Source: Doryteuthis pealeii
Lineage: Eukaryota > Mollusca > Cephalopoda > Myopsida > Loliginidae
NCBI GenBank assembly: GCA_023376005.1
Contig: CM042138.1
Span: 97,647,271 to 97,711,270 of the forward strand
DNA: 64,000 bases
Reading direction: 5' to 3'
Of the stretch, positions 43,233 through 53,833 are shown piece by piece. How positions within the stretch are numbered: the first letter of the stretch is position 1; every line of letters starts with the position of its first letter. Position numbers and translations under genes: made by a program. Below the pieces are notes generated by a model. It was not told the DNA's origin. It ran no database searches and saw nothing but the letters and a program-made list of their open reading frames with translations.

Positions 43233-43615
43233 TTCGAGTATCATTTTCTCACAATATTATTTTACGAGTAGTAGTACTCATTTATCCTCCCAGAGAAGTG
43301 GGATGTGACATAGAGACTTTTTTTTAAAATTTGTTAGGATCAACACGTACATGTGGTTGAATAACAAAATTTTCTAGCCCCCATCGGTATCCAGAATTAG
43401 AACACACGCATGTATCATAATAAATATTTATAAAGACTAAATTGAAGTTTATATATAATTTAAATCTTTTGGTAGATATATTAGTTCTTGCTGTTGCTGT
43501 CCTCACTATCTTTTTGAGGGGTTTGATATGGAGAATTTAAAGAGGTTATAACAATAGAAAAATTGATTTGAATAACAGCAGTAAGTTTATTTTTGATAGT
43601 ATTAATAAAGTTTTT

Positions 43616-43672
<57 letters not shown>

Positions 43673-43675
43673 TTT
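43616..43675. repeat. (TAA)n microsatellite
   Basis: About 56 bases of pure AAT repeats abutting the LINE fragment. Confidence 0.95.
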
Positions 43676-44190
43676 ACAATATACCATACAACAAAATGGT
43701 ATATGCATAAACCAGAATGTGTTCCTGAGAATGAAATGCATAAAATTCTCTGGGACTTTGAGATTAATACGGGTTGCTTTATCCCAGCTTGAAGACCAGA
43801 CCTAGTACTGATTTACAAGAAAAAGAGAACTTGTCAATTGGTACATTTTGCAGTTCCAGCAGATCACAGGGTGAAGATTAAAGAAAACAAATAGATAGAC
43901 AAATACGTGGATCTTGCTAGAGAATTGAAAAAGCTGTGGAATATGAGGGTAAAAGTGATACCAGTTGTATTTGGTGCACTTGGAACGTTCCCGAAAAGCT
44001 TAGAAAAAAGATTATAGGAACTAGAAATCAAAGGAAAAAATGAGACCATCCAGACAACAGCTTTATTGAAATGGGCTAGACTACCCAGAAGAGTCCTGGA
44101 GACCTAGTCAGTCAGACTCCAGTGAAAGACCATCAGCTAACGCCGGTGTGAAAAACTCACAAGGTGTGAAATAATGATAATGATATTAAA
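43676..44190 (+). pseudogene. LINE (jockey/RTE-like) C-terminal fragment, copy 3 (longest)
   Basis: Encodes HKPECVPENEMHKILWDFEI, then a stop, RPDLVLIYKKKRTCQLVHFA (RPD ... H-F-AVP), another stop in place of a lysine-rich position, DKYVDLARELKKLWNMRV and VIPVVFGAL, and finally LLKWARLPRRVLET near 44,104. It extends further upstream than copies 1 and 2 and so shows the RPD...AVP block. Three in-frame stops. A poorly preserved TAATGATAATGAT tail follows. The same ORF region is in the fragment at 26.0 kb. Confidence 0.78.
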
Positions 44191-44229
44191 AAAGTTTTCA
44201 TGGTGTTGGAAATATTCTATATCATTCCC

Positions 44230-44293
<64 letters not shown>

Positions 44294-44531
44294 AAATAAC
44301 ATACTTGATTTTCACCATAAGGATCTTCAGGGTTAAATCCACTGAATTAAACAAGATATTGATTAATCACAACTAACTGCAGGAGTTCATGATGTAAATA
44401 TGACCGTTGAAAATAGTTTCGCCTAAATCCGCTCTACTTACGTATTGAGCACTTTATATTTGTTATAACGAGTAACACTTATACCAACCAAATATTGAGA
44501 CCAACCCAATATTTTACCAGTAAGTCATTCC

Positions 44532-44614
<83 letters not shown>
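44191..44614. repeat. Microsatellite pair with unassigned core
   Basis: (TA)n-(TG)n at 44,231-44,292; (CA)n-(TA)n at 44,538-44,614. The core contains TAAGGATCTTCAGGGTTAAA and GTATTGAGCACTTTAT phrases also seen around the 45.2-kb hairpin and at 34.7 kb. Confidence 0.8.
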
Positions 44615-44617
<3 letters not shown>

Positions 44618-45128
44618 CATTTCAAATTCCTGATCTAAATCTTTCGATTAATGTTTTATAGAAATATAGCCTAGATCTAATTATAGTTATTTGCAGCTTT
44701 TATAGTGACTGGTTTAATGGCGCTTATTATGGGGATATTATCGAGCTGTTCTACATTCCACCACTTTACATTTGCATTGCCGTTCACGTCGACTTCAAAC
44801 CAGTTGGCAAGATCTGGTCGTAACGAATCCATTATGAATGTTTTGACGTCACAACCAGCCGATTAGGTTCTGGGTGGGAGAGTGGAAGGCAGTCATTGGT
44901 GTTATTCTAAACGCCTGGTGGCGATTCCCACGCTACTGGTCAGCGCTAGGAATGGCGGAAATAGCCTATGCCGGCATTTGGGTCGCGATGCCGTTATCAT
45001 AAGAGGCCATTTCTTTTCTGTGATTGTTGTTGATTGTGCTTGAGAGAAAATTCATTTGCGCCGAGAGGACAGGTCAGATGTCTCATGCGACACGTGCTCA
45101 TGTCACCAACTAACCTGGTGATTTACAT
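44615..45128. other. Unassigned segment
   Basis: Relatively GC-balanced non-repetitive sequence. No gene or RNA recognised on either strand. Confidence 0.4.
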
Positions 45129-45171
<43 letters not shown>

Positions 45172-45307
45172 AAGCCTAATGAGTCAGAGAATATCTACCT
45201 AGGTTTCTCCTAACGGATCATCAGGGTAATTCTGATTCAGAATTATCCTGATGATCCGTTAGGAGAAACCTAGGTAGATATTCTCTGACTCATTAGGCTT
45301 ACTTTAT
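45129..45307. repeat. (TA)n and near-perfect 71-bp-arm palindrome
   Basis: (TA)n to 45,164, then arms 45,165-45,235 and 45,237-45,307 around a single central base; I see one mismatch. The arm reads AAAGTAAGCCTAATGAGTCA at its outer end. No coding. Confidence 0.92.
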
Positions 45308-45528
45308 TATTATTTATTTTTGTATTGAGCACTTTAGTATATTTAACTTAGGTAACTCGTGCAGTATTTTTTCTTTTGGCCATTTTTATAGTACCATCTG
45401 ATTTTTTCAGGAGATGCAGATGATTTGGTCTTTTCTTTTTTATATAATTTTTTTTTTCTCCAGGCAAAAGTTTGTATTGTGTAATTACAAACTATAAAGC
45501 ACGGAGGTTTTTATACTGTCGGAGTTTA

Positions 45529-45591
<63 letters not shown>

Positions 45592-45592
45592 A

Positions 45593-45633
<41 letters not shown>

Positions 45634-45635
45634 AG
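45308..45635. repeat. AT-rich segment with (TA)n-(TG)n
   Basis: (TA)n at 45,532-45,592 and (TG)n at 45,595-45,630. Nothing else recognised. Confidence 0.85.
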
Positions 45636-45886
45636 GATGCGGATTGTGTAATGGTTATCGTTATAGGAAATGCACTCGTCGACTCTAGTTAAAATCCTGG
45701 ATTAGGCTGTTTGCATTTTCCATAGCGCTAATACCTTTGGGAAAGGTATGCATCTGTTCTCTACCCGGCTATGGGTAAATACTAGGACAGACTGGGCTCT
45801 TTAATCTTGATACGGTAACCGATCGAGAAGCAAAACTCTGAATTCAAAACTGTGAAGCAGGATGTGACACATGGTAAATATATGTA

Positions 45887-45890
<4 letters not shown>
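45636..45890 (+). repeat. SINE-1 copy with shortened tail
   Basis: Head GTGTAATGGTTATCGTTATA, body clear, tail reduced to GCAGGATGTGACACATGGTA then AATATATG. Confidence 0.83.
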
Positions 45891-45917
<27 letters not shown>

Positions 45918-46020
45918 ATGGGTAAGAGAGAGAGGGAGGGATAGAAAGAAAGTTTAAAAAGACACCTTGTTTTTTCGTTACAATGCATACATATATAGAT
46001 AGATAGATATGAACAGGCTG

Positions 46021-46065
<45 letters not shown>

Positions 46066-46201
46066 TAAAAAGGATGAGAAAGATAAACATATATCAATAG
46101 ACTAACAGATAGATAAAACGATAGACAAGTAGCGAGAGAGACAGAGAGAGAGACAGAAGGAGACAGACAGACAGACAGAAAGAAAGAAATAGAAAGGTAG
46201 G

Positions 46202-46234
<33 letters not shown>

Positions 46235-46265
46235 ATAGAAATAGAAATAGAAATAGAAATACGTA
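45891..46265. repeat. (CAGA)n, (GATA)n and (AAATAG)n field
   Basis: CAGA at 45,892-45,917; GATA with the ATGAACAGGCTGAGATA punctuation at 46,000-46,063; CAGA near 46,165; GATA at 46,203-46,234; AAATAG at 46,235-46,260. Confidence 0.92.
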
Positions 46266-47181
46266 CTGGCACTTAATTGTTGTTTTCTAGATTAAACTAA
46301 TGTTTCCATAATTCATGGCACTAGAGTTCCCTTGCGAAATAGACTGAATGGATTTACATAAAGAAGATTTTTGAATATTCATATTTATCCATATTAATGA
46401 CATATTGACAGTAACATAGAATGAAGATTGACTCTGAATAAAAGACCTGAATTTCCCCCCACAGGCATACGTATATAATCTTCAACAGACATACATATGT
46501 GTTAAATAGACATGAATGGGTTATTTTTGGCACCTCCTGAGGCTTGTTTCTTGTGCAGTGTCCATATGAAACCAATCTTGTGTCATATTCCAGCACCGTT
46601 GGGGTGAGGATAAATACCATACATAGACATATATACATATATCCAAAAACTCACAGCTCTATACATCAAACAATATAAACCATCATTAAATAAGATCAAT
46701 TTCGAATACATTTTTAAATGCCTATAACCCTTTTCCTGCCAATTCTCCTCCTCCCAGCCCCCACACCCCTTAGAATAATTTCTACGAGTTCCCCTCCTAC
46801 TTACTCTCACTACTACGAACCTGAAAAACTGTAACACAAATACAACCCCCCTGAAGATGGCACTTCGAAGTACTGAAAATACTTGGGTCAAAAACTTTAG
46901 ATTATCAGAATTTACATTTTTGTATTTAGTCTTGGACGGTCTCATTTTTAACCAGAGGGTGTTGCAAGATGATAACGGTTGTACAATTAAGGAACACAAG
47001 TATTAATATATAGATGGGTTTTAGAGGATAATCACAGAAGTCATTTCCAGCTGGAAGGGCTCCAGAGATTTGAGTAAAGTTATTTCATTTGTGAATGCTG
47101 AATCAAAATATTATGTATATGTTTGTCTCTTGAGTTATCTTGTGAATTTTTCACTGGAGTCTGAATGACAGAAAGTTTCCT
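46266..47181. other. Mostly unassigned; repeat fragment near 46.9 kb
   Basis: 46,905-46,990 (minus) reads ATCTTGCAACACC, then TGGTTAAAAATGAGACCGTC. The same phrase is on the plus strand at 57,605-57,660, so it is a dispersed repeat of unknown class. The 138-codon minus-strand frame (46,583-46,999) begins in this repeat. No domain recognised. Confidence 0.45.
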
Positions 47182-47445
47182 CAGGTTTCCAGGACTCTTC
47201 TCAGTAATCTAGTCGATCAGTAATACTGTTGTCTAGATAGTTTCAATTCTTCCTCTAATTTCCAATTTCTCTAGTCTCCTTGTCCAACTCTTGGGGACTG
47301 TACCAAGGGCACCAACTATAATTGGTATCACCTTTACTGAGTTATCACCTTCACACAGTTTTTTCAATTCACTGCGAAGGTTCAAATATTTGTCTATCTT
47401 TCCCATTTTTAAGTTACATCCCACTCATGTGGAGGGGTTGGTATA
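47182..47445 (-). pseudogene. LINE C-terminal fragment, copy 4, fused to a SINE-1 tail
   Basis: The minus strand encodes KMGKIDKYLNLRSELKKLCE, then VKVIPIIVGALGTVPKSW and LEIRGRIETI, with breaks before the RRVLET-like end near 47,182. At its upstream side (47,405-47,442) it is directly joined to a reverse SINE-1 tail (ACATCCCACTCATGTGGAGG). Confidence 0.75.
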
Positions 47446-48240
47446 TATATATATATCCAAATATTTTTTTTTAAAAGTTGTCCAGAAAGATCGAAAAGAT
47501 CGAAAATAAACTTGTTAAACAGGAGACATCTATTTTATCTAATTCTATATGTATAAAATTGTATGCATCTATATTTGCGGACTTAAGCGATGAGGCGCAC
47601 TTCTGTAGCGGTTATCGTCGTTGAAAGTTAAATCGGCTTTTGGCGTTTCTTTTCGCGCTAATTCCCTTTGGGAAAGGCATGAATCAATTTTTTCACTCAC
47701 CAACTATTGGAAAATTAGTAAACTGAGTTATTTAGCTTTGGTGGGGCAACCCGTCTAGAGAAGGAAACATCCTACTAATGTAATGGTTTGATGTTACGGC
47801 TCTCATTTCGAATGGAGTGATGACGTGTGATAGTAAAAAAAATAATTTGTGGTATACTTATCTCAATTTCTGTACTACGTGCAGAGGTTCGAATCCGGTT
47901 GGCGGGCTGATGTTGAGTTGACTGGCAATTCTGTAATGTTTGGAGTCTGGAAACCAGCTTGGGATGCCGGGGGACATCTTGCCTTTTGTGCCATTTAGAG
48001 TTTTTAGTAACAACACGAGGCCACTTCTTTTTCTCATGAGATTTTTATTTTCCCACCCAAGTCACAACTGCCGAGTCAGAGCCACGTCTCACTTCGTCAA
48101 CGCATCTTTCTAAACTCCCCGAAAATTCTCACCTCTCACTACTTCGCCACGTGACACTTCTCGATAAGTAGAAAAAAATACCATGTGACGTTTTGCTGAT
48201 TCATCCATAAGAATTTTCTATGCTAACCTGCTGGCTTTTC

Positions 48241-48243
<3 letters not shown>
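47446..48243. other. Unassigned segment with a divergent SINE-1
   Basis: 47,590-47,775 retains SINE-1 order (GTAGCGGTTATCGTCGTTGA, CGCTAATTCCCTTTGGGAAA, CAACCCGTCTAGAGAAGGAA). An isolated B-box-like GGTTCGAATCC is at 47,887. The rest is unassigned. Confidence 0.5.
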
Positions 48244-48335
<92 letters not shown>

Positions 48336-48540
48336 ACACACACACACGCATACACGTTACAACGGTTATCGTCGTAGGAAATTAAATCGGCCGTTTACGT
48401 TTCACTTCGCCCCAATTTCCTTGTTCTCTCACCAACTAATTCTGTTTTCTCATCAGTTATAGGCACTTGCCATGGTAAAGCGGTTTATTTAGCATTAGTT
48501 AAGCGACCAATCGATGAGAAGGAAACATTATGTGCTATGT
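48244..48540. repeat. (TC)n-(CA)n with divergent SINE-1
   Basis: (TC)n at 48,244-48,300, (CA)n to 48,350, then a SINE-1 of the 47.6-kb subtype (AACGGTTATCGTCGTAGGAA ... AGCGACCAATCGATGAGAAG) to about 48,532. Confidence 0.75.
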
Positions 48541-48651
48541 ATTAAATGAATAAGAGAAAGAAGCATTTAATAGACGTTTTATAAATAAACACGACTGATA
48601 GAAACAGTTGGCTAGAGAGAATCATGGAATAAGTGCTGACAGCATTGCATG

Positions 48652-48652
<1 letters not shown>

Positions 48653-48690
<38 letters not shown>

Positions 48691-49114
48691 ATATATTGGT
48701 AGATTATGTGCTTAATTAAAGTCATACCTAATTTGTTAATTAATTAATTATAATTATATGAATTAGGCGTGCATATCGATTTAAATGTTAAGCGTAAACA
48801 AATCGAGAAAAAGTCAATGTACATTTCAGCCCATTAGGCCTCATCAGCAGAGCTATAGACATAAGTCACCCAAAAAGTGCGATATACACATCAGTTTAAA
48901 ATAAACGAGAAATTCTGGGAAAGCCAGCTAGTGTAAAGCCTGCCCTGTCTATAGCTCTGCTGATGAAGCCTAATGGGCTGAAATGTACATACAGAGATTG
49001 ACTTTTTCTCGATTTGTTTACGCTTTACATTTAAACCGATATGCACACCTAATTCATTTAATTATAATTAATTAATTAACAAATTAGGTATGACTTTAAT
49101 TAAGCACATAATCT
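48653..49114. repeat. (TA)n and inverted repeat with about 160-bp arms
   Basis: (TA)n at 48,653-48,696; arms 48,701-48,860 and 48,947-49,114 separated by 86 bases. The arms share GATTATGTGCTTAATTAAAG at the outside and CAGAGCTATAGAC at the inside, with a few mismatches and small indels. Non-coding. Bases 48,541-48,652 are unassigned. Confidence 0.9.
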
Positions 49115-49769
49115 CCCAAACAACTGTCGGCTATCCCCATTTTCAAACACATTGTTTGTCCACTTCATATATATATATATATATTCACTATAGTGTACAA
49201 TACATTTAAGGTGCGATTGTAACCATTGGTTTCAAAGCAGCTTGTTCACCACTTATCGTCAAGACAGCGCGCTTCTTTTAACTATATAAGTAATTGAACT
49301 TGCCGTGTCATCCATTTTCTGTTAGAATTTGAGAATGCTTGCGAAACGCAGATGATTAGTGCAGTGACAGTTCTGATCATCACTTCTCGCGGCAAATTTT
49401 GGGAAACAGATCTCTGGTGTGCAGTTTTATCTGAAGAGTACCGGGTCAACGTAGAGTTTCATTCTAAAATTGGGATAATAAAGTACAGTTATCTCCCCTT
49501 GTTTTGCGAACCCGAGTTCCCAATAATTGAATTCAAATATATGGGGTTTTCGAACACTACTTTCTGTAGCAACGTGCAGGCTGAGCCCCAGTCCACCGAG
49601 GACAGATAAAATGTCATCAGTTACATACTGGCCTCTCCTCCCATAAACTCTCTTTATAATTTCCTCTTTTTTCCCGCTTCATTCGGATTGATTACAGTGC
49701 AGCTTAATAGCATATTTCCTCTATTTCTTGTAAGCGGGAACCATTCTATTCCTGTATCTACTCGTCGAT

Positions 49770-49774
<5 letters not shown>
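49115..49774. other. Unassigned segment with an 85-codon frame
   Basis: Frame 49,352-49,609 (plus) has ordinary amino-acid composition. A TATA-like CTATATAAG lies about 70 bases upstream. I recognise no domain. It might be an LTR leader, a small exon or chance. Confidence 0.25.
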
Positions 49775-49816
<42 letters not shown>

Positions 49817-49860
49817 TAAACCTTTGTGGGTTATTTAATGCCAAATCTCATTATATATAT
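49775..49860 (-). repeat. (TA)n and HPR 3' tip
   Basis: (TA)n to 49,813, then ATCAGTAAACCTTTGTGGGT and TATTTAATGCC, the HPR stem-loop in reverse. Bases 49,861-50,149 are unassigned. Confidence 0.7.
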
Positions 49861-50146
49861 ATTATACATACAGTGATGCTGATAACTTTTTGATTTAGTA
49901 CGTCCTGGGACGCACATATTTGCTATGAATGAGTCTCGGAAAAAATATGGGTCCCAACTGAAGCCGTCAAACTCCTATCCTGTAACCTATCCTGTGTAAT
50001 TCGATCCTAAGAAACTATTGAAATGTATTTACAGTTAGCTTGAAATGGTAAGGGACGAAATAAGAAAAACACTGGGACGCATGGGTACGATTTTACTGTA
50101 TCCTTTTAGATTTTTTGTGTCAGGGACGCAGGATGCGTACATATAA

Positions 50147-50149
<3 letters not shown>

Positions 50150-50208
<59 letters not shown>

Positions 50209-50234
50209 ACATATATATATATATATATATATAT
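50150..50234. repeat. (TC)n-(TA)n
   Basis: Pure runs joined by AATACA. Confidence 0.95.
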
Positions 50235-50513
50235 ACCAAGCCCTCCGCACGAGCAAGATAAGGTCAATTTCTTAAGCGGAGGTTAACAGGTTTTAATTCA
50301 GAGTTTCCCCCTCTCCTTTACTAGTTTCCTAGACAAGGCTAAAGATCCTAGTCTGCCCTACCATTTACCCATAGCTGGAGGGAGAATATATGGATTCATA
50401 CCTTTCCCATGGGTATTAGCACTATGTGAAATGCAAACAGCCTTGTCCAGGATTTGAATTCGGGTTGACGAGTCCATTTCTTACGACTCTAACCATTACA
50501 CCACGCACCTCCA
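50235..50513 (-). repeat. SINE-1, complete copy
   Basis: Tail ACCAAGCCCTCCGCACGAGC at the left, body, B-box and head (TTACACCACGCACCTCC) at the right. The TA tract at 50,209-50,234 corresponds to the element's own 3' tail. Confidence 0.88.
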
Positions 50514-50529
50514 TATCGTCTATTATATG

Positions 50530-50840
50530 TAGGTGCTTGTGGTGTAATGGTTATTGTTACAGGAAATGGACACACGAGTACAATCTGTGCATATTATTTG
50601 TATTAGATAGGAATACTTTATATATATAACTGTAAATTATTTGTACTAAGAATAGTTACTTAAAGCAATAATTGTTTATTAAGGATTATTATTCTGATCA
50701 TCAATTATTGTATGACCGGTATTAATAATATCATTATATTAATAATTAAGTTTAATAATAATTTATAAATAATTAAGCTTAATAAAAAAAATTGTATAAA
50801 AATGTGTATTCATAAAGTGTTGGTACATTTACTTTGGAGC
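50530..50840. repeat. SINE-1 head and HPR-interior fragment
   Basis: 50,530-50,575 is a SINE-1 head (TGTGGTGTAATGGTTATTGT) that breaks off into HPR minisatellite-type sequence (ATTTGTATTAGATAGGAATA). A segment then matches 59.75-59.82 kb (GTAAATTATTTGTA ... TTAAGGATTATTATT). The rest is AT-rich. Confidence 0.7.
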
Positions 50841-51464
50841 CCTGTTGGCTGGGGCTTTAGAATACACAGACTGCACCTCTACAGAGAAATAAGACTCCCC
50901 TAATGGGGCCACTTGTTGGCCGTGGGTGGCGACCCATAATGTTTAAGGACGGAATCCTACTGACTGAGCAGTCCATGACATACAACACTCCACTTTGACC
51001 CTTACTTAAGCTAGACGGGCGGTAGAAGAGGCCATCTCTGACCAATCGGCCAGTCACGTCAAGCCATAGCACCTATAAGTTTGTCCCAAACCTATTGCCC
51101 TTATGGCAACCCCAACCTTTTTATCATATATGTACTAATCTATTCATCACCATTGCTCCCAAGTCCACTCTTACTCGGAGTGGTAGTACCTGTTAGGGTC
51201 CCATCTATGGGTTAAATAGAAAATTTGTTTCTAAAAAGAATTGAGTTTGAAAAATGTTCTTCCATACTATTGCTACGAATCCTTCAAAACTTTGTCGGCA
51301 TTAAATGGCTCTTTGAGGTTGATATGTCGTAAAACAAAACAAACAAGCAAACAATTTTCAGATATTAAGAACTTGAAACCTAGAAACTTTTATCAATATT
51401 ACTTGAATCGGAGTTAAATGATTCGATAAGGGTTGATATGCCGTATAACAAAACAACCAACCAT
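50841..51464 (+). repeat. HPR retroposon, long form, plus a second tip
   Basis: 50,841-51,345 runs from GCCCTGTTGGCTGGGGCTTT through the long-form insert and core to a stem-loop (CGGCATTAAATGGCTC ... GGTTGATATGTCG) and an AAAACAAAACAAACAAGC tail. A second 3' tip (AAGGGTTGATATGCC then AAAACAACCAACC) follows at 51,427-51,464. Confidence 0.87.
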
Positions 51465-51474
51465 TCTCTCCCCC

Positions 51475-51478
<4 letters not shown>

Positions 51479-51533
<55 letters not shown>

Positions 51534-51559
51534 CTTAGTCTATTCATATCTATCTATCT

Positions 51560-51612
<53 letters not shown>

Positions 51613-51632
51613 ATATATATATTATATATATC
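51479..51632. repeat. (TC)n, (TATC)n, (TC)n, (TA)n
   Basis: Consecutive simple repeats. Bases 51,633-51,808 are unassigned. Confidence 0.95.
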
Positions 51633-51808
51633 AATTCCTTTACTTTGAAGTTGTAGTGTAACAGTTATCATTGTAGAAAATTAATCCTAAAGTAATCGTA
51701 ATCCATCGCTGATAACAATAAATAAAAAAAATCTTATTAAACACAGAAAGGATTATCTATATTCACTTCATAGTGGCTTAGACTTTTTTTAAGTGAATGT
51801 ATGTATTT

Positions 51809-52035
51809 ACCCAACCCCTCCACCACGAGCAGAATGTGACACAAAGTCAATTTGTTAAGCGGATTACAGCTGATATGAATTCAGAGTTTTCCCCTCCTAC
51901 ACTTGCTGAGTTACTAAGGCTAACGAACCCAGTCTTCCCTACTATTAGGTCATAGTTGGAGCATTCTTACCTTTCCCAAAGGTATAAGTGTGAAGTGAAA
52001 CGCAAACAGGATTTAAACTCGGGTCCACCGGTTCC
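51809..52035 (-). repeat. SINE-1 copy lacking the 5' head
   Basis: Tail (TACCCAACCCCTCCACCACG), body and B-box (GGATTTAAACTCGGG), then a T8G10 homopolymer pair at 52,037-52,053 replaces the head. Confidence 0.83.
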
Positions 52036-52943
52036 ATTTTTTTTGGGGGGGGGGATTTGCACTTGATTTTTTTCCTTGAACATCTTTGATCTGTGGGTGA
52101 AGAACGATTGCAAAGATTGCATTGAGATATCAAAGATACTAGAAGCAACTACCTGGCCTCGCCTGGGTAGAGAAGGAGAGGGAAATTTAGTCTTTCAGAT
52201 CCATTATTACTGAATCATGAGCTGGATCCTCGCAGGAGGATCCATTAAAATCTATGTATAAAAATACTTCGCGTTGATCCGACCTGGTGGGTGTCAGAAA
52301 AAAGTGCACAGACACTCTGGAAAAAAAATAATGTCTCCTATTTAGAACATTTAATGAAAAAAAAATGCTGTTACTATTTAGATCTTATTTTTAATCATCT
52401 TAACGAATATAAATCAAATCCTCATTATACTTGCTCAAAAAAGCAAAATCTGGTGATAGTGAATGCGTATATATTTACTCTGTAATTAATTGTTTTATTT
52501 TTGTAGTTTCCTCTGGTCACACATACACACCAACTGCCCTTTATATATGTATAGATAGAAAGAATCTAATTCGGATATCAGTATTGCTGGAGGGTTCATA
52601 ATTTCTGTTGAGTTTGTTTTCTCATTTGATTTAGACTAATATTGGCATGCTGATTTCAAAACTGGAGTCAGTTTTCTTCTATCACGTCAAGTTTTATCTC
52701 TACAGCGTACTCCCAAAATAAGCAAAATGTAAACGTTTGTCGGTAAATAATAGGATTGGTCAACTGATTGCGTTGATTGTTTTACTGAATATTAAAGAGA
52801 ATTATTCAGATCTGGTACCTAGGTTAATTCCAAGTCAAAGAACAAACACCAATGCATTTGTGAAGATAGTTTATTTTGTATATTTTGAATTAAAACGTGT
52901 TGAATCCCTTAGAAAATGTGAAAGCAGTTGTTGAGAATTTACG
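52036..52943. other. Unassigned segment
   Basis: No gene or repeat recognised. Confidence 0.4.
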
Positions 52944-53730
52944 GATGTGGATCAAGGGAACATGTGATAAGTTGGCATTTGGTATACCTATGATTGGTGA
53001 GAGCCAAAATATCATTGCACAGACTGTTACTTTTGTTTAATGAAAACTTTGCCATATAACAAGAAATGTAAAATTGAGTATCCTAATCTACCATCAGCTA
53101 TACGACCAGTGCCTCATTCAGCTGAAATCCCAGTGTGGGGCAGCAGAGCTTGATAGAAGCATTGGGTGGAGAGGAATTGGCCTCCAAGATCTGACCTCAA
53201 ACCTGTTGATCCCAACATTCTACATTAGCCATTTGTTGACATAAAGAAAATCATGTTCGCACCATGCACATGAAACTAGATCTCTAGTAGCAATTCATTA
53301 AAGCATTGGCAATTGAAGGCAAGTGTTTCAAATCCTACCTTTTGGCATTTCCTGGCCTGTCGATTGAAAAAAATCAAGGCCGGTGTGTTTGATGGTCTAC
53401 AGATTCCGAAAGTTATCAAAGATGAACATTTCATCAGGATAATGTCAGAATTCGAAAAGATAGCTTGGTCTTTACCTTGTCAAAGAATTCTTGTAGTTCT
53501 TGGAAATACATGGGCAATGAATTACACTGAAATTTGATAGCCACAAAATGCTTGATTGCAACATGAGTATCAAGTTCCTTTTTCTGCATAGCCATCTTGC
53601 TAATTTCTTGAAAAACCTTGTTGTGGTCAGCTATGGGCAAGATGAATGATTCCACCAAAATTTGAAATTCATGGAGGAATGGTATCAAAGTGTATGGGAT
53701 GTAAATATGATGGCTGACTATGGAGCATAA
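52944..53730 (+). pseudogene. Broken copy of an unnamed conserved invertebrate protein
   Basis: Read across frames, the plus strand gives MWIKGTCDKLAFGIPMI, then EPKYHCTDCYFCLMKTL, KIEYPNLPSAIRPVPHSAEI, QFIKALAIEGKCFKSYLLAF, AGVFDGLQIPKVIKDEHFI, LGNTWAMNYTEI, ATMSIKFLFLHSHLANFL and finally KFMEEWYQSVWDVNMMADYG with a stop at 53,728. I recall this order (DDCYFC; YPNxPSAIRPVPH; K-GVFDGPQI; CxMSxKxHFLHSH; WDVNMMADYCW) from many uncharacterised arthropod and other invertebrate proteins with many copies per genome. That suggests a transposon gene, but I know of no assigned function. At least four frame breaks and an internal gap show it is dead. A CX2C-type DCYFC and a conserved HFLHSH region are the only possible metal-binding signs. 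Confidence 0.65.
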
Positions 53731-53833
53731 AGGGGAATTGTCAACATATTGAACACTCTAGAAAAATGTGTAAATTCTTATCTTAACTACTTGCACACAA
53801 TTTGACTTACAGTTACAATATCCTTTATATGAA

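Noticed and set aside
47885..47905. GGTTCGAATCCGG as a tRNA or SINE B-box
   Set aside because: No head or second copy of the flank is visible; one box alone is weak.
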